A DNA stretch of 48,403 nt from Coprococcus sp. (GTDB lineage Bacteria; Bacillota; Clostridia; Lachnospirales; Lachnospiraceae), in contig JAEDHX010000005.1 of assembly GCA_016296785.1 (NCBI GenBank), positions 1-48,403 on the forward strand. The letters run 5' to 3'. The translations under genes and the position numbers were made by a program. Every line of letters begins with the position of its first letter. The first letter of the stretch is position 1. Of the stretch, positions 8,249 through 16,277 are shown piece after piece. A model generated the notes under the pieces. That model made no database searches. It had not been told where the DNA came from and saw nothing but the letters and a program-made list of their open reading frames with translations.

Positions 8249-9016
8249 ATGCTATTTGCGATTGATGTAGGTAATACAAATATTACAATTGGTCTATATG
8301 ATGGACAAAAACTTGAAAAGACATTTAGAATGACAACAGGGATATCGAGAACGTCAGATGAGTTTGGTGTATTTCTTGGTGATTTGCTTAGAATGAGAAA
8401 TCTTCCGAATGATGCAATTAATGAGGTAATAATTGCATCTGTAGTTCCTAATATCATGCATTCACTGATTAATGGTATTAAGAAGTATTTTGGAATAAAC
8501 CCTGTTATTGTTGAACCGGGAATAAAGACAGGTATTAATATTGCAATTCCTAATCCAAAGCAGCTTGGAGCGGACCGTATTGTTGATGCTGTTGCGGCAT
8601 ATTGTATATATGGCGGTCCTGTACTTGTAATTGATTTTGGAACAGCTACAACCTATGATCTTGTAAATGATGAAGGTAGTTTTATTGCCGGTGTTACATC
8701 ACCCGGTATCAGGCTTATTGCGAATGCTCTTTGGAGCGGAACGGCAAAGCTGCCTGAGATAGAAATAAAGGTGCCTGATACAATCCTTTGTAAGGATACA
8801 ATATCAAGTATGCAGGCAGGTGTCTGTCTTTCATATATTGGTCAGACAGAATATATTGTAAAGAGAATGAAGGAAGAATCCGGCTTTGATAATATGAAGG
8901 TAATTGCTACAGGCGGATTAGGTAAGATGATATATGAGAATACTGATTGTATAGACATATATGATCCTGACTTAACTCTTCATGGTCTTCGTATCATTAT
9001 GGACAAACAGAAGTAA
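8249..9016 (+). CDS. coaX: Type III pantothenate kinase (CoaX)
   Basis: Phosphorylates pantothenate, the first step of coenzyme A synthesis. The 255-residue ASKHA-fold protein shows the phosphate-1 motif DVGNTN (D6-N11), the GADR motif near 110, and DFGTATT near 129. Type III kinases are not feedback-inhibited by CoA, in contrast to type I. The start follows GAGGTG closely. It sits 11 bp after the DUF6145-like gene, so it may be the last gene of the lysine-riboswitch transcript, which would partly link CoA supply to lysine status. Confidence 0.96.
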   Translation: MLFAIDVGNTNITIGLYDGQKLEKTFRMTTGISRTSDEFGVFLGDLLRMRNLPNDAINEVIIASVVPNIMHSLINGIKKYFGINPVIVEPGIKTGINIAIPNPKQLGADRIVDAVAAYCIYGGPVLVIDFGTATTYDLVNDEGSFIAGVTSPGIRLIANALWSGTAKLPEIEIKVPDTILCKDTISSMQAGVCLSYIGQTEYIVKRMKEESGFDNMKVIATGGLGKMIYENTDCIDIYDPDLTLHGLRIIMDKQK

Positions 9017-9062
9017 CAGCTAGTCGGAGACGTTTAGCTTCGGTGGAATAAACAGATATCAG

Positions 9063-9107
9063 GCCATCTTTGTGATGTGTGATATAATTCACAAACATAA
9101 AGATGGC
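9063..9107 (+). other. Long inverted repeat between coaX and dus
   Basis: GCCATCTTT (9063-9071) pairs perfectly with AAAGATGGC (9099-9107), enclosing a 27-base loop that contains a smaller GTGTGA/TCACA pair and a TATAAT-like sequence. The 3' flank is AT-rich but has no T run. It could be a weak terminator for coaX or an operator around a -10 element for dus. The distal arm overlaps the upstream candidate ATG of dus, which argues against that start. Confidence 0.5.
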
Positions 9108-9129
9108 TTATATAATATTAAGGTGGATT

Positions 9130-10068
9130 ATGGATTTTAGTAATAAGTTAATTCTGGCACCTATGGCAGGTGTATGTGATAAGCCGTTTCGAATGCTTTG
9201 TAAGGAGATGGGGTGCGATATTCTCTATACAGAGATGATTAGTGCAAAGGGTTTATTTTATGATAATAAGAATACAATACCGCTTCTTTCTATAGATAAG
9301 AGTGAGACTCCTATCGGTGTTCAGTTGTTTGGCTCGGAGCCGGACCTCTTAGCAGATATGGCAAAGAAGATAGAGGATATGGGATTTGCATTTATCGATG
9401 TTAATATGGGCTGCCCTGTTCCCAAAATTGTAAATAATAATGAAGGTTCAGCGCTTATGAAGGATCCTATGCTTATTGGACGGATAGTTTCTAAGATGGC
9501 AAATGCTACAAAGCTTCCTGTTACAATAAAGATTAGAAGCGGTTTTGATGATGAGCATATAAACGCACCTGAAATTGCAAGGATTGCTGAGGAAAGTGGG
9601 GCTGCAGCAATTGCAGTGCACGGAAGAACAAGACAGCAGTATTATAGTGGTCATGCAAATTGGGATGTGATTGCTAAGGTAAAGGAAGCTGTTAGCATAC
9701 CTGTAATAGGAAATGGGGATATTCTTACCCCACAGGATGTTATTGCAATGAAGGAGCAGACAGGCTGTGATTCGTTTATGATAGGAAGAGGCGCAAGAGG
9801 AAACCCTTGGATATTCAGAGAGATAAAGGAATATTTCAAGACAGGAGTTATTCCGCCTAGACCTGATATAAATGAAGTGAAAGATATGATGCTTCGTCAT
9901 GCTGATTTGATGATTGAGTTTAAAGGAGAGTTTACCGGCATTCATGAAATGCGAAAGCATGTAGCCTGGTATTCTGCAGGGCTAAAGGATTCATCAAAAT
10001 TACGTAATTTAATTAACCAGGTTGAGAGCTATAATGAACTAAAAGAGCTCCTTGACAATTGGAATTAG
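9130..10068 (+). CDS. tRNA-dihydrouridine synthase (Dus family)
   Basis: FMN-dependent enzyme that reduces uridine to dihydrouridine in the tRNA D-loop. The 312-residue protein opens with the family signature (LILAPMAGV), has the active-site Cys95 in VNMGCPVPKI, and continues through the FMN-phosphate barrel (TIKIRSGF, AVHGRTRQQYYSG, GNGDI) and the C-terminal helical tRNA-binding domain. It resembles the DusB type. An ATG at 9103 lies inside the hairpin arm and lacks a ribosome site; 9130 follows AGGTGG, though spacing is short. No clear terminator follows. Confidence 0.93.
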   Translation: MDFSNKLILAPMAGVCDKPFRMLCKEMGCDILYTEMISAKGLFYDNKNTIPLLSIDKSETPIGVQLFGSEPDLLADMAKKIEDMGFAFIDVNMGCPVPKIVNNNEGSALMKDPMLIGRIVSKMANATKLPVTIKIRSGFDDEHINAPEIARIAEESGAAAIAVHGRTRQQYYSGHANWDVIAKVKEAVSIPVIGNGDILTPQDVIAMKEQTGCDSFMIGRGARGNPWIFREIKEYFKTGVIPPRPDINEVKDMMLRHADLMIEFKGEFTGIHEMRKHVAWYSAGLKDSSKLRNLINQVESYNELKELLDNWN

Positions 10069-10082
10069 TAATAAAATATATA

Positions 10083-10180
10083 CAATATGTCAATATGTTT
10101 CAAAAATGTTAATAGTAAAAAATATGCAATATGCACAATAAACTTAGCGTTTGATGTGCAATGTTACATGGAACAATATT
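10083..10180. repeat. Short direct repeats (CAATATG/CAATATT) in AT-rich leader
   Basis: CAATATG occurs at 10083, 10091 and 10127, and CAATATT at 10174, within the 259 bp gap before the 3D-domain gene and upstream of its promoter. The first two are eight bases apart. They could be binding sites for a regulator, but AT-rich DNA produces such words easily. Apart from these and the promoter I see nothing in this gap. Confidence 0.35.
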
Positions 10181-10228
10181 GGTCACAAATATATATATAG
10201 ACATAATTAATAAAAATCCTTGGTTTGC

Positions 10229-10257
10229 TTGACCTTTCTATTGTTAAGTATTATAAT
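10229..10257 (+). promoter_or_regulatory. Promoter, TTGACC-17-TATAAT
   Basis: TTGACC at 10229-10234 and a perfect TATAAT at 10252-10257 with a 17 bp spacer. It drives the 3D-domain protein and gives a leader of about 65 bases. Confidence 0.8.
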
Positions 10258-10327
10258 GACCTTACAATCATTTGTTAATGATTTTGTAACAATTTTGAAA
10301 TCAGAAAGAAATCAAGGAGAAATTATT

Positions 10328-11203
10328 ATGAAAAAGTTTACAGATTCATCTAAGATGTTATCAGCTAAACTAAAGAAGTATTTAAAGAGAGCAGGAATTG
10401 CAGTAGTAGCAGTTGCAGTAGGAGTTGCTACATATATTACAATATCTACTGATGATAGTATGGTATCATCAAAGAGAAAGATGGTTTCGGTTGCTGAAGT
10501 AGAAGATAATTCAGTTTCAGATCTTCCTGTAGATTATGCTAAGTCAGAATTTGAAGAGCTTCAGGATGCTAAGGCAGATGAAAAGCTTTCAAAGGTTGAA
10601 CGCTCAGAGAAGAGAGCTGCAGCATTAGCACTTGCAGATGATACAGAAGAAGAGACTGAGGAAGCTACAGAAACTGAGACAGAGAAAGAGACAGAGAAAG
10701 AGACAGAGGAGATTACAACTACTGAGTTAGTATTAGTTCCAACTGAGGCACCTACAACTGAGAAGTCAACAGAAGGTCTTCCTAGTGATGTAATTAAACA
10801 GGATAAGCCAAGTAAGAATAATAAACAGGATAAGACAACAGAGGCTACAACAAGTAAGTCAACAGATGGTCTTCCTGATACAGAAGTAACATATGATGAT
10901 GAAAAGGGAACATACCTTGGTTCATATCTTCTTACAGCATATTGTCCATGTGAGATTTGTTGTGGACAGTGGAGCAATACAGTTAATCCTGTAACTGCTT
11001 CAGGTAATCCGGCAGTTGAAGGAGTTACAATTGCTGCACCACCTGAATTTGCATTTGGTACAGAGCTTGTAATTAACGGACATACATATGTTGTTCAGGA
11101 TAGAGGCGGTGCTATTCAGGGTAATCACTTAGATGTATACTTCTCATCACATGACAGAGCACTTAACTTTGCGATGGGTTATTACGATGTTTATATGAAA
11201 TAG
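10328..11203 (+). CDS. Exported 3D-domain cell-wall protein (putative lytic transglycosylase-like)
   Basis: A 291-residue protein. A basic N-terminus (KKYLKR) is followed by one hydrophobic segment near residues 20-38, a signal anchor or signal peptide. Next comes a long Thr/Glu/Lys-rich low-complexity stretch (about 105-185) that could span the cell wall. The C-terminal 3D domain (about 197-291) keeps its three aspartates in VQDRGG, HLDVYF and SHDRAL, the MltA-like active-site pattern seen in Firmicute wall hydrolases. Four cysteines (CPCEICC) precede the core, which is unusual outside the membrane. The start is set by AAGGAGA at 10314; an in-frame ATG at 10220 lies upstream of the promoter. 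It has its own promoter and terminator. Confidence 0.87.
   Translation: MKKFTDSSKMLSAKLKKYLKRAGIAVVAVAVGVATYITISTDDSMVSSKRKMVSVAEVEDNSVSDLPVDYAKSEFEELQDAKADEKLSKVERSEKRAAALALADDTEEETEEATETETEKETEKETEEITTTELVLVPTEAPTTEKSTEGLPSDVIKQDKPSKNNKQDKTTEATTSKSTDGLPDTEVTYDDEKGTYLGSYLLTAYCPCEICCGQWSNTVNPVTASGNPAVEGVTIAAPPEFAFGTELVINGHTYVVQDRGGAIQGNHLDVYFSSHDRALNFAMGYYDVYMK
10678..10711. repeat. Short in-gene tandem repeat (ACAGAGAAAGAG)
   Basis: A 12-base unit is repeated nearly three times in the Thr/Glu stalk of the 3D-domain protein and encodes Thr-Glu-Lys-Glu blocks. Such repeats can change length by slippage in steps of four residues without breaking the frame. Confidence 0.6.
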
Positions 11204-11218
11204 AATTATAGTTGTATT

Positions 11219-11256
11219 AAGAAGTCCCTTATATTTCTAAGGGACTTCTTGTTTTT
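11219..11256 (+). terminator. Intrinsic terminator after the 3D-domain gene
   Basis: Perfect 13 bp stem AAGAAGTCCCTTA (11219-11231) with TAAGGGACTTCTT (11238-11250), six-base loop, then G and a run of Ts. Confidence 0.93.
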
Positions 11257-11277
11257 GCAAAATGATTATGTTATAAT
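11249..11277 (+). promoter_or_regulatory. Promoter for thrC, extended -10
   Basis: A perfect TATAAT at 11272-11277 is preceded by TG plus one base (extended -10). A weak -35, TTGTTT, lies 17 bp upstream and overlaps the T tract of the previous terminator. Confidence 0.65.
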
Positions 11278-11325
11278 CACGTGCAAGAATGAAAGAAAAT
11301 ATATACATATAAGGAGAGATAAAGC

Positions 11326-12813
11326 ATGGAAGTTATTTATAGAAGTACAAGAAATGCGAATGAAACAGCAACTGCATCACAGGCAATTCTTAAGGGACTT
11401 GCTAATGAAGGAGGATTATTTGTACCAGATACAATCCCTTCACTTGATGTTTCAATTGAAGCGCTTGCAGACATGAATTATCAGGAGATTGCATATGAAG
11501 TATTAAAGCTTATGCTTACTGATTTTTCAGAAGAAGAATTAAAGTATTGTATCAATTCTGCATATGATAAGAAATTTGATACGCCTGTAATTGCACCACT
11601 TGTTAATAAGGCAGGTGCTAATTATCTTGAGCTTTTCCATGGTTCAACAATTGCTTTTAAGGATATGGCTTTATCAATTCTTCCATATCTCCTTACAACC
11701 TCTGCTAAGAAGAATGGTGTAGAGAATGAAATTGTTATTTTAACAGCTACTTCAGGTGATACGGGTAAGGCAGCGCTTGCTGGATTCGCTGATGTACCTG
11801 GAACAAAGATTATTGTATTTTATCCAAAGAATGGAGTTAGCCCTATTCAGGAGAAGCAGATGGTTACACAGAAGGGTGATAATACATTTGTTGTTGGTAT
11901 TACAGGTAATTTCGATGATGCTCAGACAGGCGTTAAGAAGATGTTCTCAGATACTGAGCTTGCAGCATATATGAATGAAAAAGGATACCAGTTCTCATCA
12001 GCAAACTCAATTAACATTGGACGTCTTGTACCACAGATTGTTTATTATGTTTATGCATATTCAAGACTTGTTGCTAATGGTAGCATCAAAGCAGGTGATA
12101 AGATAAATGTTGTAGTACCAACTGGTAATTTTGGTAATATTCTTGCTGCGTACTATGCAAAAGAGATGGGACTTCCAATTGCTAAATTTATATGCGCATC
12201 AAATGATAATAAGGTATTATATGATTTCTTTAAGACGGGAACATATGACAGAAATAGAGAATTTATTTTAACAACCTCACCTTCAATGGATATTCTTATT
12301 TCAAGTAATCTTGAGAGACTTATTTACAAGATAGCAGGAAATGATGCACAGAAGAATGCTGAGCTTATGAGAAAGCTTTCATCAGAGGGTGTATATACAA
12401 TCACAGATGAGATGAAGGCTAAGCTTGATGAATTCTATGGCGGATATGCTACAGAGGATGAGACAGCACAGACTATTAACAGAATTTATAATTCTGACGG
12501 ATATATCATGGATACTCATACAGCTGTTGCTGCTACTGTATATGATAAGTATGTTAATGAGACAGGTGATAAGACTCCTACAGTTATTGCATCAACAGCA
12601 AGTCCGTATAAGTTTACAAGAAGCGTAATGAATGCTATTGATAAAGCATATGATGCAAAGACTGATTTTGAGCTTGTTGACGAGCTGAACAGGCTTTCAG
12701 GAGTAAGTGTTCCACAGGCTATTGAAGATATCAGAAGTGCTGCAGTTCTTCATGATACTGTATGTGATAAGGAAGACATGCTTAAGGTAGTAAAGGAATT
12801 TTTAAAAATATAA
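11326..12813 (+). CDS. thrC: Threonine synthase
   Basis: PLP-dependent conversion of O-phosphohomoserine to threonine. At 495 residues it is of the long class of bacterial/fungal threonine synthases. The PLP lysine is K112 in STIAFKDMA, and the phosphate-binding loop is VPTGNFGN (near 266). The N-terminal IYRSTRNAN start is typical. AAGGAGA at 11311 gives a clear ribosome site. No hom or thrB gene is adjacent, and I saw no T-box or riboswitch in the 69-base region between the promoter and the start. Confidence 0.97.
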   Translation: MEVIYRSTRNANETATASQAILKGLANEGGLFVPDTIPSLDVSIEALADMNYQEIAYEVLKLMLTDFSEEELKYCINSAYDKKFDTPVIAPLVNKAGANYLELFHGSTIAFKDMALSILPYLLTTSAKKNGVENEIVILTATSGDTGKAALAGFADVPGTKIIVFYPKNGVSPIQEKQMVTQKGDNTFVVGITGNFDDAQTGVKKMFSDTELAAYMNEKGYQFSSANSINIGRLVPQIVYYVYAYSRLVANGSIKAGDKINVVVPTGNFGNILAAYYAKEMGLPIAKFICASNDNKVLYDFFKTGTYDRNREFILTTSPSMDILISSNLERLIYKIAGNDAQKNAELMRKLSSEGVYTITDEMKAKLDEFYGGYATEDETAQTINRIYNSDGYIMDTHTAVAATVYDKYVNETGDKTPTVIASTASPYKFTRSVMNAIDKAYDAKTDFELVDELNRLSGVSVPQAIEDIRSAAVLHDTVCDKEDMLKVVKEFLKI

Positions 12814-12838
12814 TTGATATTTGAGAGATTGTTCTCAT

Positions 12839-12880
12839 GACAGTTCATTAGTACCATCCTGTCAATAAATAAAACTAGGA
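12839..12880 (+). promoter_or_regulatory. preQ1-I riboswitch
   Basis: GACAG (12839-12843) and CTGTC (12859-12863) form the P1 stem. The loop contains TTAGTACCA, like the preQ1-I loop, and the A-rich tail AATAAATAAAACTAGG can form the H-type pseudoknot by pairing CTA(G) with the loop TTAG. A strong terminator follows within five bases and the queuosine operon is downstream. The match rests on structure and context rather than a covariance-model search. Confidence 0.83.
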
Positions 12881-12884
12881 CAAA

Positions 12885-12923
12885 GAAGCAATCGAAGTGC
12901 CTGGTTTCGATTGCTTCTTTTTT
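12885..12923 (+). terminator. Terminator of the preQ1 riboswitch
   Basis: Perfect 12 bp stem GAAGCAATCGAA (12885-12896) with TTCGATTGCTTC (12906-12917), then six Ts. The flanking AAA before and TTT after extend the stem. PreQ1 binding should favour this hairpin and reduce que gene expression. Confidence 0.92.
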
Positions 12924-12964
12924 ACTGTAGGCAGGTTCGTGTGTATAATCAAAAGGAGAGTATT

Positions 12965-13387
12965 ATGTATAAGTTAAAAACAAAATCAAGCTTTGACAGT
13001 GCACATTTTTTAGCCGGATATAATGGCAAATGCAAAAACATCCATGGTCATAGGTGGACAGTTGAGGTTGAGACAGGTGATGAGTGCCTTTCAGACAGTA
13101 AACAAAATAGAGGAATGGTTGTGGATTTTTCAGAGCTGAAAAATGATTTAAAGGCTATTACGAAGGAGCTTGATCATTGCCTGATCATTGAAAAGGGTAG
13201 TCTGAAGTCAAAAACAATGGAAGCACTTATAGAAGAGGATTTTAGAATTGTTGAGCTTCCGTTCAGACCAACAGCAGAGAATCTGTCTAAATATTTTTTC
13301 GATGAAATGAAGAAAAAGGGATATAAGATGACTTTGGTTAGTGTTTATGAAACACCTAATAATGTTGCAACATATACAGAGGGTTAA
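12965..13387 (+). CDS. queD: 6-carboxy-5,6,7,8-tetrahydropterin synthase (QueD)
   Basis: Second step of queuosine synthesis: converts dihydroneopterin triphosphate to carboxy-tetrahydropterin. The 140-residue T-fold protein has the zinc histidines H14 (SAH), H27 and H29 (HGHRW) and the catalytic Cys23. The start is fixed by AAAGGAGA at 12952; an upstream in-frame start at 12911 lies inside the terminator. It is the first gene after the preQ1 riboswitch and is followed after four bases by queE. Confidence 0.96.
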   Translation: MYKLKTKSSFDSAHFLAGYNGKCKNIHGHRWTVEVETGDECLSDSKQNRGMVVDFSELKNDLKAITKELDHCLIIEKGSLKSKTMEALIEEDFRIVELPFRPTAENLSKYFFDEMKKKGYKMTLVSVYETPNNVATYTEG

Positions 13388-13391
13388 GGTT

Positions 13392-14060
13392 ATGAGCAAA
13401 TATAAAGTAGTTGAACGTTTTGTGAGTATAAATGGTGAAGGAAGAAAGGCAGGCGAGCCTGCAGTCTTTATCAGATTTGCAGGTTGCAATTTGAATTGCA
13501 GCTATTGCGATACCAGGTGGGCAAATGATAAGGAAGTGTCTTACGAGGAGCTTTCGGAGAATGAGATATATGACTATATTAAGCGGACAGAGATAAAGAA
13601 TGTTACACTTACCGGTGGAGAGCCATTAATGGTTGATGATATTGATAAGCTGTTACTCATTCTTTCATTAGATGATTCTATAGCTGTTGAGGTTGAAACA
13701 AATGGAAGTGTTGATATTGCAGAGTTTAAGGCGTTGACAGATAAGATATCTTATACACTTGATTACAAGCTTCCCGGAAGTGGTATGGAAGAGAGTATGT
13801 GTATATCAAATTATAATTATATTGATAAGAATGATACGGTTAAATTCGTTGTTTCATCTAAGCAGGATTTATCAAGAGCTTTGGAGATTATATATACGTA
13901 TGCTTTGTGTGAGAAGGCAAATGTATACCTGAGCCCTGCTTTTGGCAGGATTGAACCTGAAGAAATTGTGGATTTTATGCTTGAAAATAATATGAATAAT
14001 GTTAAATTGCAGCTTCAGCTTCACAAGTTTATTTGGGATACTGATATGAGAGGAGTTTAG
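13392..14060 (+). CDS. queE: 7-carboxy-7-deazaguanine synthase (QueE)
   Basis: Radical-SAM enzyme that rearranges carboxy-tetrahydropterin to 7-carboxy-7-deazaguanine. The 222-residue protein carries the QueE cluster motif C32-x3-C36-x2-C39 (CNLNCSYC) just after the glycine-rich SINGEGRKAG start, and TGGEPL for SAM contact. The ATG at 13392 is preferred over an ATG at 13341 inside queD because family similarity begins at MSKYKVVERF. A modest AAGG site precedes it. FolE starts two bases after its stop. Confidence 0.96.
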   Translation: MSKYKVVERFVSINGEGRKAGEPAVFIRFAGCNLNCSYCDTRWANDKEVSYEELSENEIYDYIKRTEIKNVTLTGGEPLMVDDIDKLLLILSLDDSIAVEVETNGSVDIAEFKALTDKISYTLDYKLPGSGMEESMCISNYNYIDKNDTVKFVVSSKQDLSRALEIIYTYALCEKANVYLSPAFGRIEPEEIVDFMLENNMNNVKLQLQLHKFIWDTDMRGV

Positions 14061-14062
14061 TT

Positions 14063-14647
14063 ATGGCAATAGATTATGACGCAATTAAAATGCATGTACG
14101 AGGAATAATAGAAGCCCTGGGTGATGATCCTGAAAGAGAAGGCCTTGTTGAAACACCAGACAGAGTAGCAAGGATGTATCAGGAGGTATTTGAAGGAATG
14201 AATTACAGCAATGATGAGCTTGCGGTAATGTTTGGTAAGACCTTCAATGAAGTAACTTGCGTTAATCATTCGAATGATATGGTGTTTGTAAAGGATATTG
14301 AGGTATTTAGCTATTGTGAGCATCACCTTGCGCTTATGTATGATATGAAGGTATCCGTTGCCTATATTCCAAAGGGTGTTGTTATTGGACTTAGCAAGAT
14401 TGCCAGAATAGCTGATATGGTTGCTAAGAGACTACAGCTACAAGAGAGAATTGGAACTGATATTGCATATGTTATGAGCAAGGTTACAGGCTCTGAGGAC
14501 GTTGCTGTAATTATTGAGGCAAATCATAGCTGCATGACGGCAAGAGGAATAAAGAAACCGGGCTCAAAAACAGTAACTACAACATTCAGAGGCGCTTTTG
14601 AGACCGATGTAAATCTTCAAAATAAAGTTTTATTACTAAATAAATAG
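14063..14647 (+). CDS. folE: GTP cyclohydrolase I (FolE)
   Basis: Converts GTP to dihydroneopterin triphosphate, the entry point for both folate and queuosine. The 194-residue T-fold protein has the zinc ligands C85 and H88 (SYCEHH) and C157 (HSCMTARG). The QueF signature is absent, so this is FolE and not the related nitrile reductase that often closes que operons in Bacilli. AGGAG overlaps the end of queE. Its place between queE and queC under a preQ1 riboswitch suggests that it serves queuosine synthesis first. Confidence 0.97.
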   Translation: MAIDYDAIKMHVRGIIEALGDDPEREGLVETPDRVARMYQEVFEGMNYSNDELAVMFGKTFNEVTCVNHSNDMVFVKDIEVFSYCEHHLALMYDMKVSVAYIPKGVVIGLSKIARIADMVAKRLQLQERIGTDIAYVMSKVTGSEDVAVIIEANHSCMTARGIKKPGSKTVTTTFRGAFETDVNLQNKVLLLNK

Positions 14648-14662
14648 AGGGAGGCAATATGT

Positions 14663-15322
14663 ATGAAGAATAAAAATGAAGCAGTAGTTGTATTTAGTGG
14701 TGGACAGGATAGCACGACATGTCTTCTTTGGGCACTTAAAAGATACAGAAAGGTATATGCTGTTTCCTTTGATTATGGTCAAAGACATGTACAGGAGCTT
14801 TCATGTGCTAAGAAGATAGCAGAGAAATACAATGTTGAGCATAAGATTCTTGATATGACTCTTTTAAATCAGTTAGCGCCCAATTCATTAACAAGAAATG
14901 ATATTGTAGTTGATGAGAGTGTTCCGTCAAATGGGCTTCCTAATTCATTTGTAGATGGTAGAAATCTTTTGTTTTTGTCATTTGTAGCAGTATATGCTAA
15001 GCAGCTTGGTATAACCGATATTATTACAGGGGTATCACAGAGTGATTTTTCCGGTTATCCTGATTGCAGGGATATTTTTATTAAATCCTTAAATACAACA
15101 TTAAATCTTGCAATGGACTATGAATTTGATATAATTACACCATTGATGTGGATTGATAAGATGGAAACATGGAAATTAGCTGATGAGCTTGGCGGACTGG
15201 AAGTTGTTAGAGATATGACGCTTACTTGTTATAATGGAATTATGGGTGAGGGTTGTGGGAACTGTCCGGCTTGTAAACTTAGAAAAAAAGGTTATGATTT
15301 ATATATGGCAAGTAAGATGTAA
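14663..15322 (+). CDS. queC: 7-cyano-7-deazaguanine synthase (QueC)
   Basis: ATP-dependent conversion of 7-carboxy-7-deazaguanine to preQ0. The 219-residue protein has the PP-loop SGGQDS (12-17) and four zinc cysteines at the C-terminus, C189, C198, C201 and C204. AGGGAGG at 14647 sets the ATG at 14663; the nearby ATG at 14659 is in another frame. With QueD, QueE and FolE it completes the route from GTP to preQ0; QueF and Tgt are not in this window. Confidence 0.97.
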   Translation: MKNKNEAVVVFSGGQDSTTCLLWALKRYRKVYAVSFDYGQRHVQELSCAKKIAEKYNVEHKILDMTLLNQLAPNSLTRNDIVVDESVPSNGLPNSFVDGRNLLFLSFVAVYAKQLGITDIITGVSQSDFSGYPDCRDIFIKSLNTTLNLAMDYEFDIITPLMWIDKMETWKLADELGGLEVVRDMTLTCYNGIMGEGCGNCPACKLRKKGYDLYMASKM

Positions 15323-15353
15323 TAATAACAATAAGCTATAGGGGGATAATATT

Positions 15354-16253
15354 GTGAAAAGTATGCTTTTTGTTATGAATCCTAAGGCCGGAAGAACGAC
15401 TCTTAAGGATTCACTTGTAGATGTTATTGATATATTCTGCAAAAATGATTATGCAGTCAGAACATATATTACACAGTCACCTGATGATGCTGAGAGGGTA
15501 ATTTGTGAGGAAGCAGATAATTATGATGTTATTGTATGTGCAGGGGGTGATGGTACTCTTGGTAATACAATATCAGGCTTTATGAAATGTGGATTAAAGA
15601 AGCCTCTCGGATATATTCCTTGTGGCTCAACAAATGACTATGCAAATAGTCTTGATATTCCAAAGAAGGCATTGCTGGCGGCTGATATGATTACAAAAGC
15701 GACACCATTTTCTGTTGATATTGGAAGCCTGAATAAGAAATTCTTTGTTTATGTGGCGGCATTTGGCATCTTTTCTGATACATCATATGCTACACCACAG
15801 AATATGAAGAATATTCTTGGCCATGCGGCATATATTCTTCAGGGAATAAAGAGTATTGTAAATATACCTACATATCATATGGTGGTAGATGTAGATGGCA
15901 AGCGTATAGAGGATGATTTCATGTTCGGTATGGTTTCTAACTCGGTATCTATTGGTGGTTTTAAAAGCATAGTAAGAAAAGGCGTTGAATTTGATGATGG
16001 ATTGTTTGAAGGTATTCTTATTAAGAAGCTTGCAAATCCGGCAGATTTGAATAGAATAGTTCATGCGCTTCTTACTGGTGACGTAAGTGAAAAGAACATG
16101 ATAAAATTCCAGGCAAAGAATGTAAAAATATCATGTGAGGATGTTGTTTCCTGGACTGTCGATGGAGAATTCGGTGGTGATTATCATGATGTTGAGATAA
16201 ATATACATGAGAGAGCTGTTGATATTCTTGTTGTACAGGAAGAGGAAGAATAA
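15354..16253 (+). CDS. Diacylglycerol kinase family lipid kinase
   Basis: A 299-residue DAGK-catalytic protein of the DgkB/YegS/BmrU group. GGDGT at 64-68 binds ATP, and IPCGSTNDYANSL is the second conserved loop. DgkB-type enzymes recycle diacylglycerol to phosphatidate, for example the diacylglycerol released during lipoteichoic-acid synthesis. The GTG start at 15354 is well placed after GGGGGA (15341-15346); an ATG nine bases later is the alternative. It follows queC by 31 bases and precedes glmM by 24, so it may be read from either the que transcript or an unseen promoter. Confidence 0.88.
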   Translation: MKSMLFVMNPKAGRTTLKDSLVDVIDIFCKNDYAVRTYITQSPDDAERVICEEADNYDVIVCAGGDGTLGNTISGFMKCGLKKPLGYIPCGSTNDYANSLDIPKKALLAADMITKATPFSVDIGSLNKKFFVYVAAFGIFSDTSYATPQNMKNILGHAAYILQGIKSIVNIPTYHMVVDVDGKRIEDDFMFGMVSNSVSIGGFKSIVRKGVEFDDGLFEGILIKKLANPADLNRIVHALLTGDVSEKNMIKFQAKNVKISCEDVVSWTVDGEFGGDYHDVEINIHERAVDILVVQEEEE

Positions 16254-16277
16254 TATTAATATTGAGAGGAAATAGAT

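Noticed and set aside
10561..10977. Minus-strand frame rich in Ser/Val inside the 3D-domain gene
   Set aside because: It is the mirror of the Thr/Glu low-complexity coding repeats and has no ribosome site or promoter.
11257..11325. T-box or other riboswitch before thrC
   Set aside because: The leader is short and has no T-box sequence or terminator between promoter and start.
14063..14647. QueF (preQ0 reductase) instead of FolE
   Set aside because: Zinc ligands and the SYCEHH and HSCMTARG motifs are those of GTP cyclohydrolase I; the QueF signature is missing.
16254..16277. glmS ribozyme or riboswitch before glmM
   Set aside because: Only 24 bases separate the genes, with nothing beyond a ribosome site.
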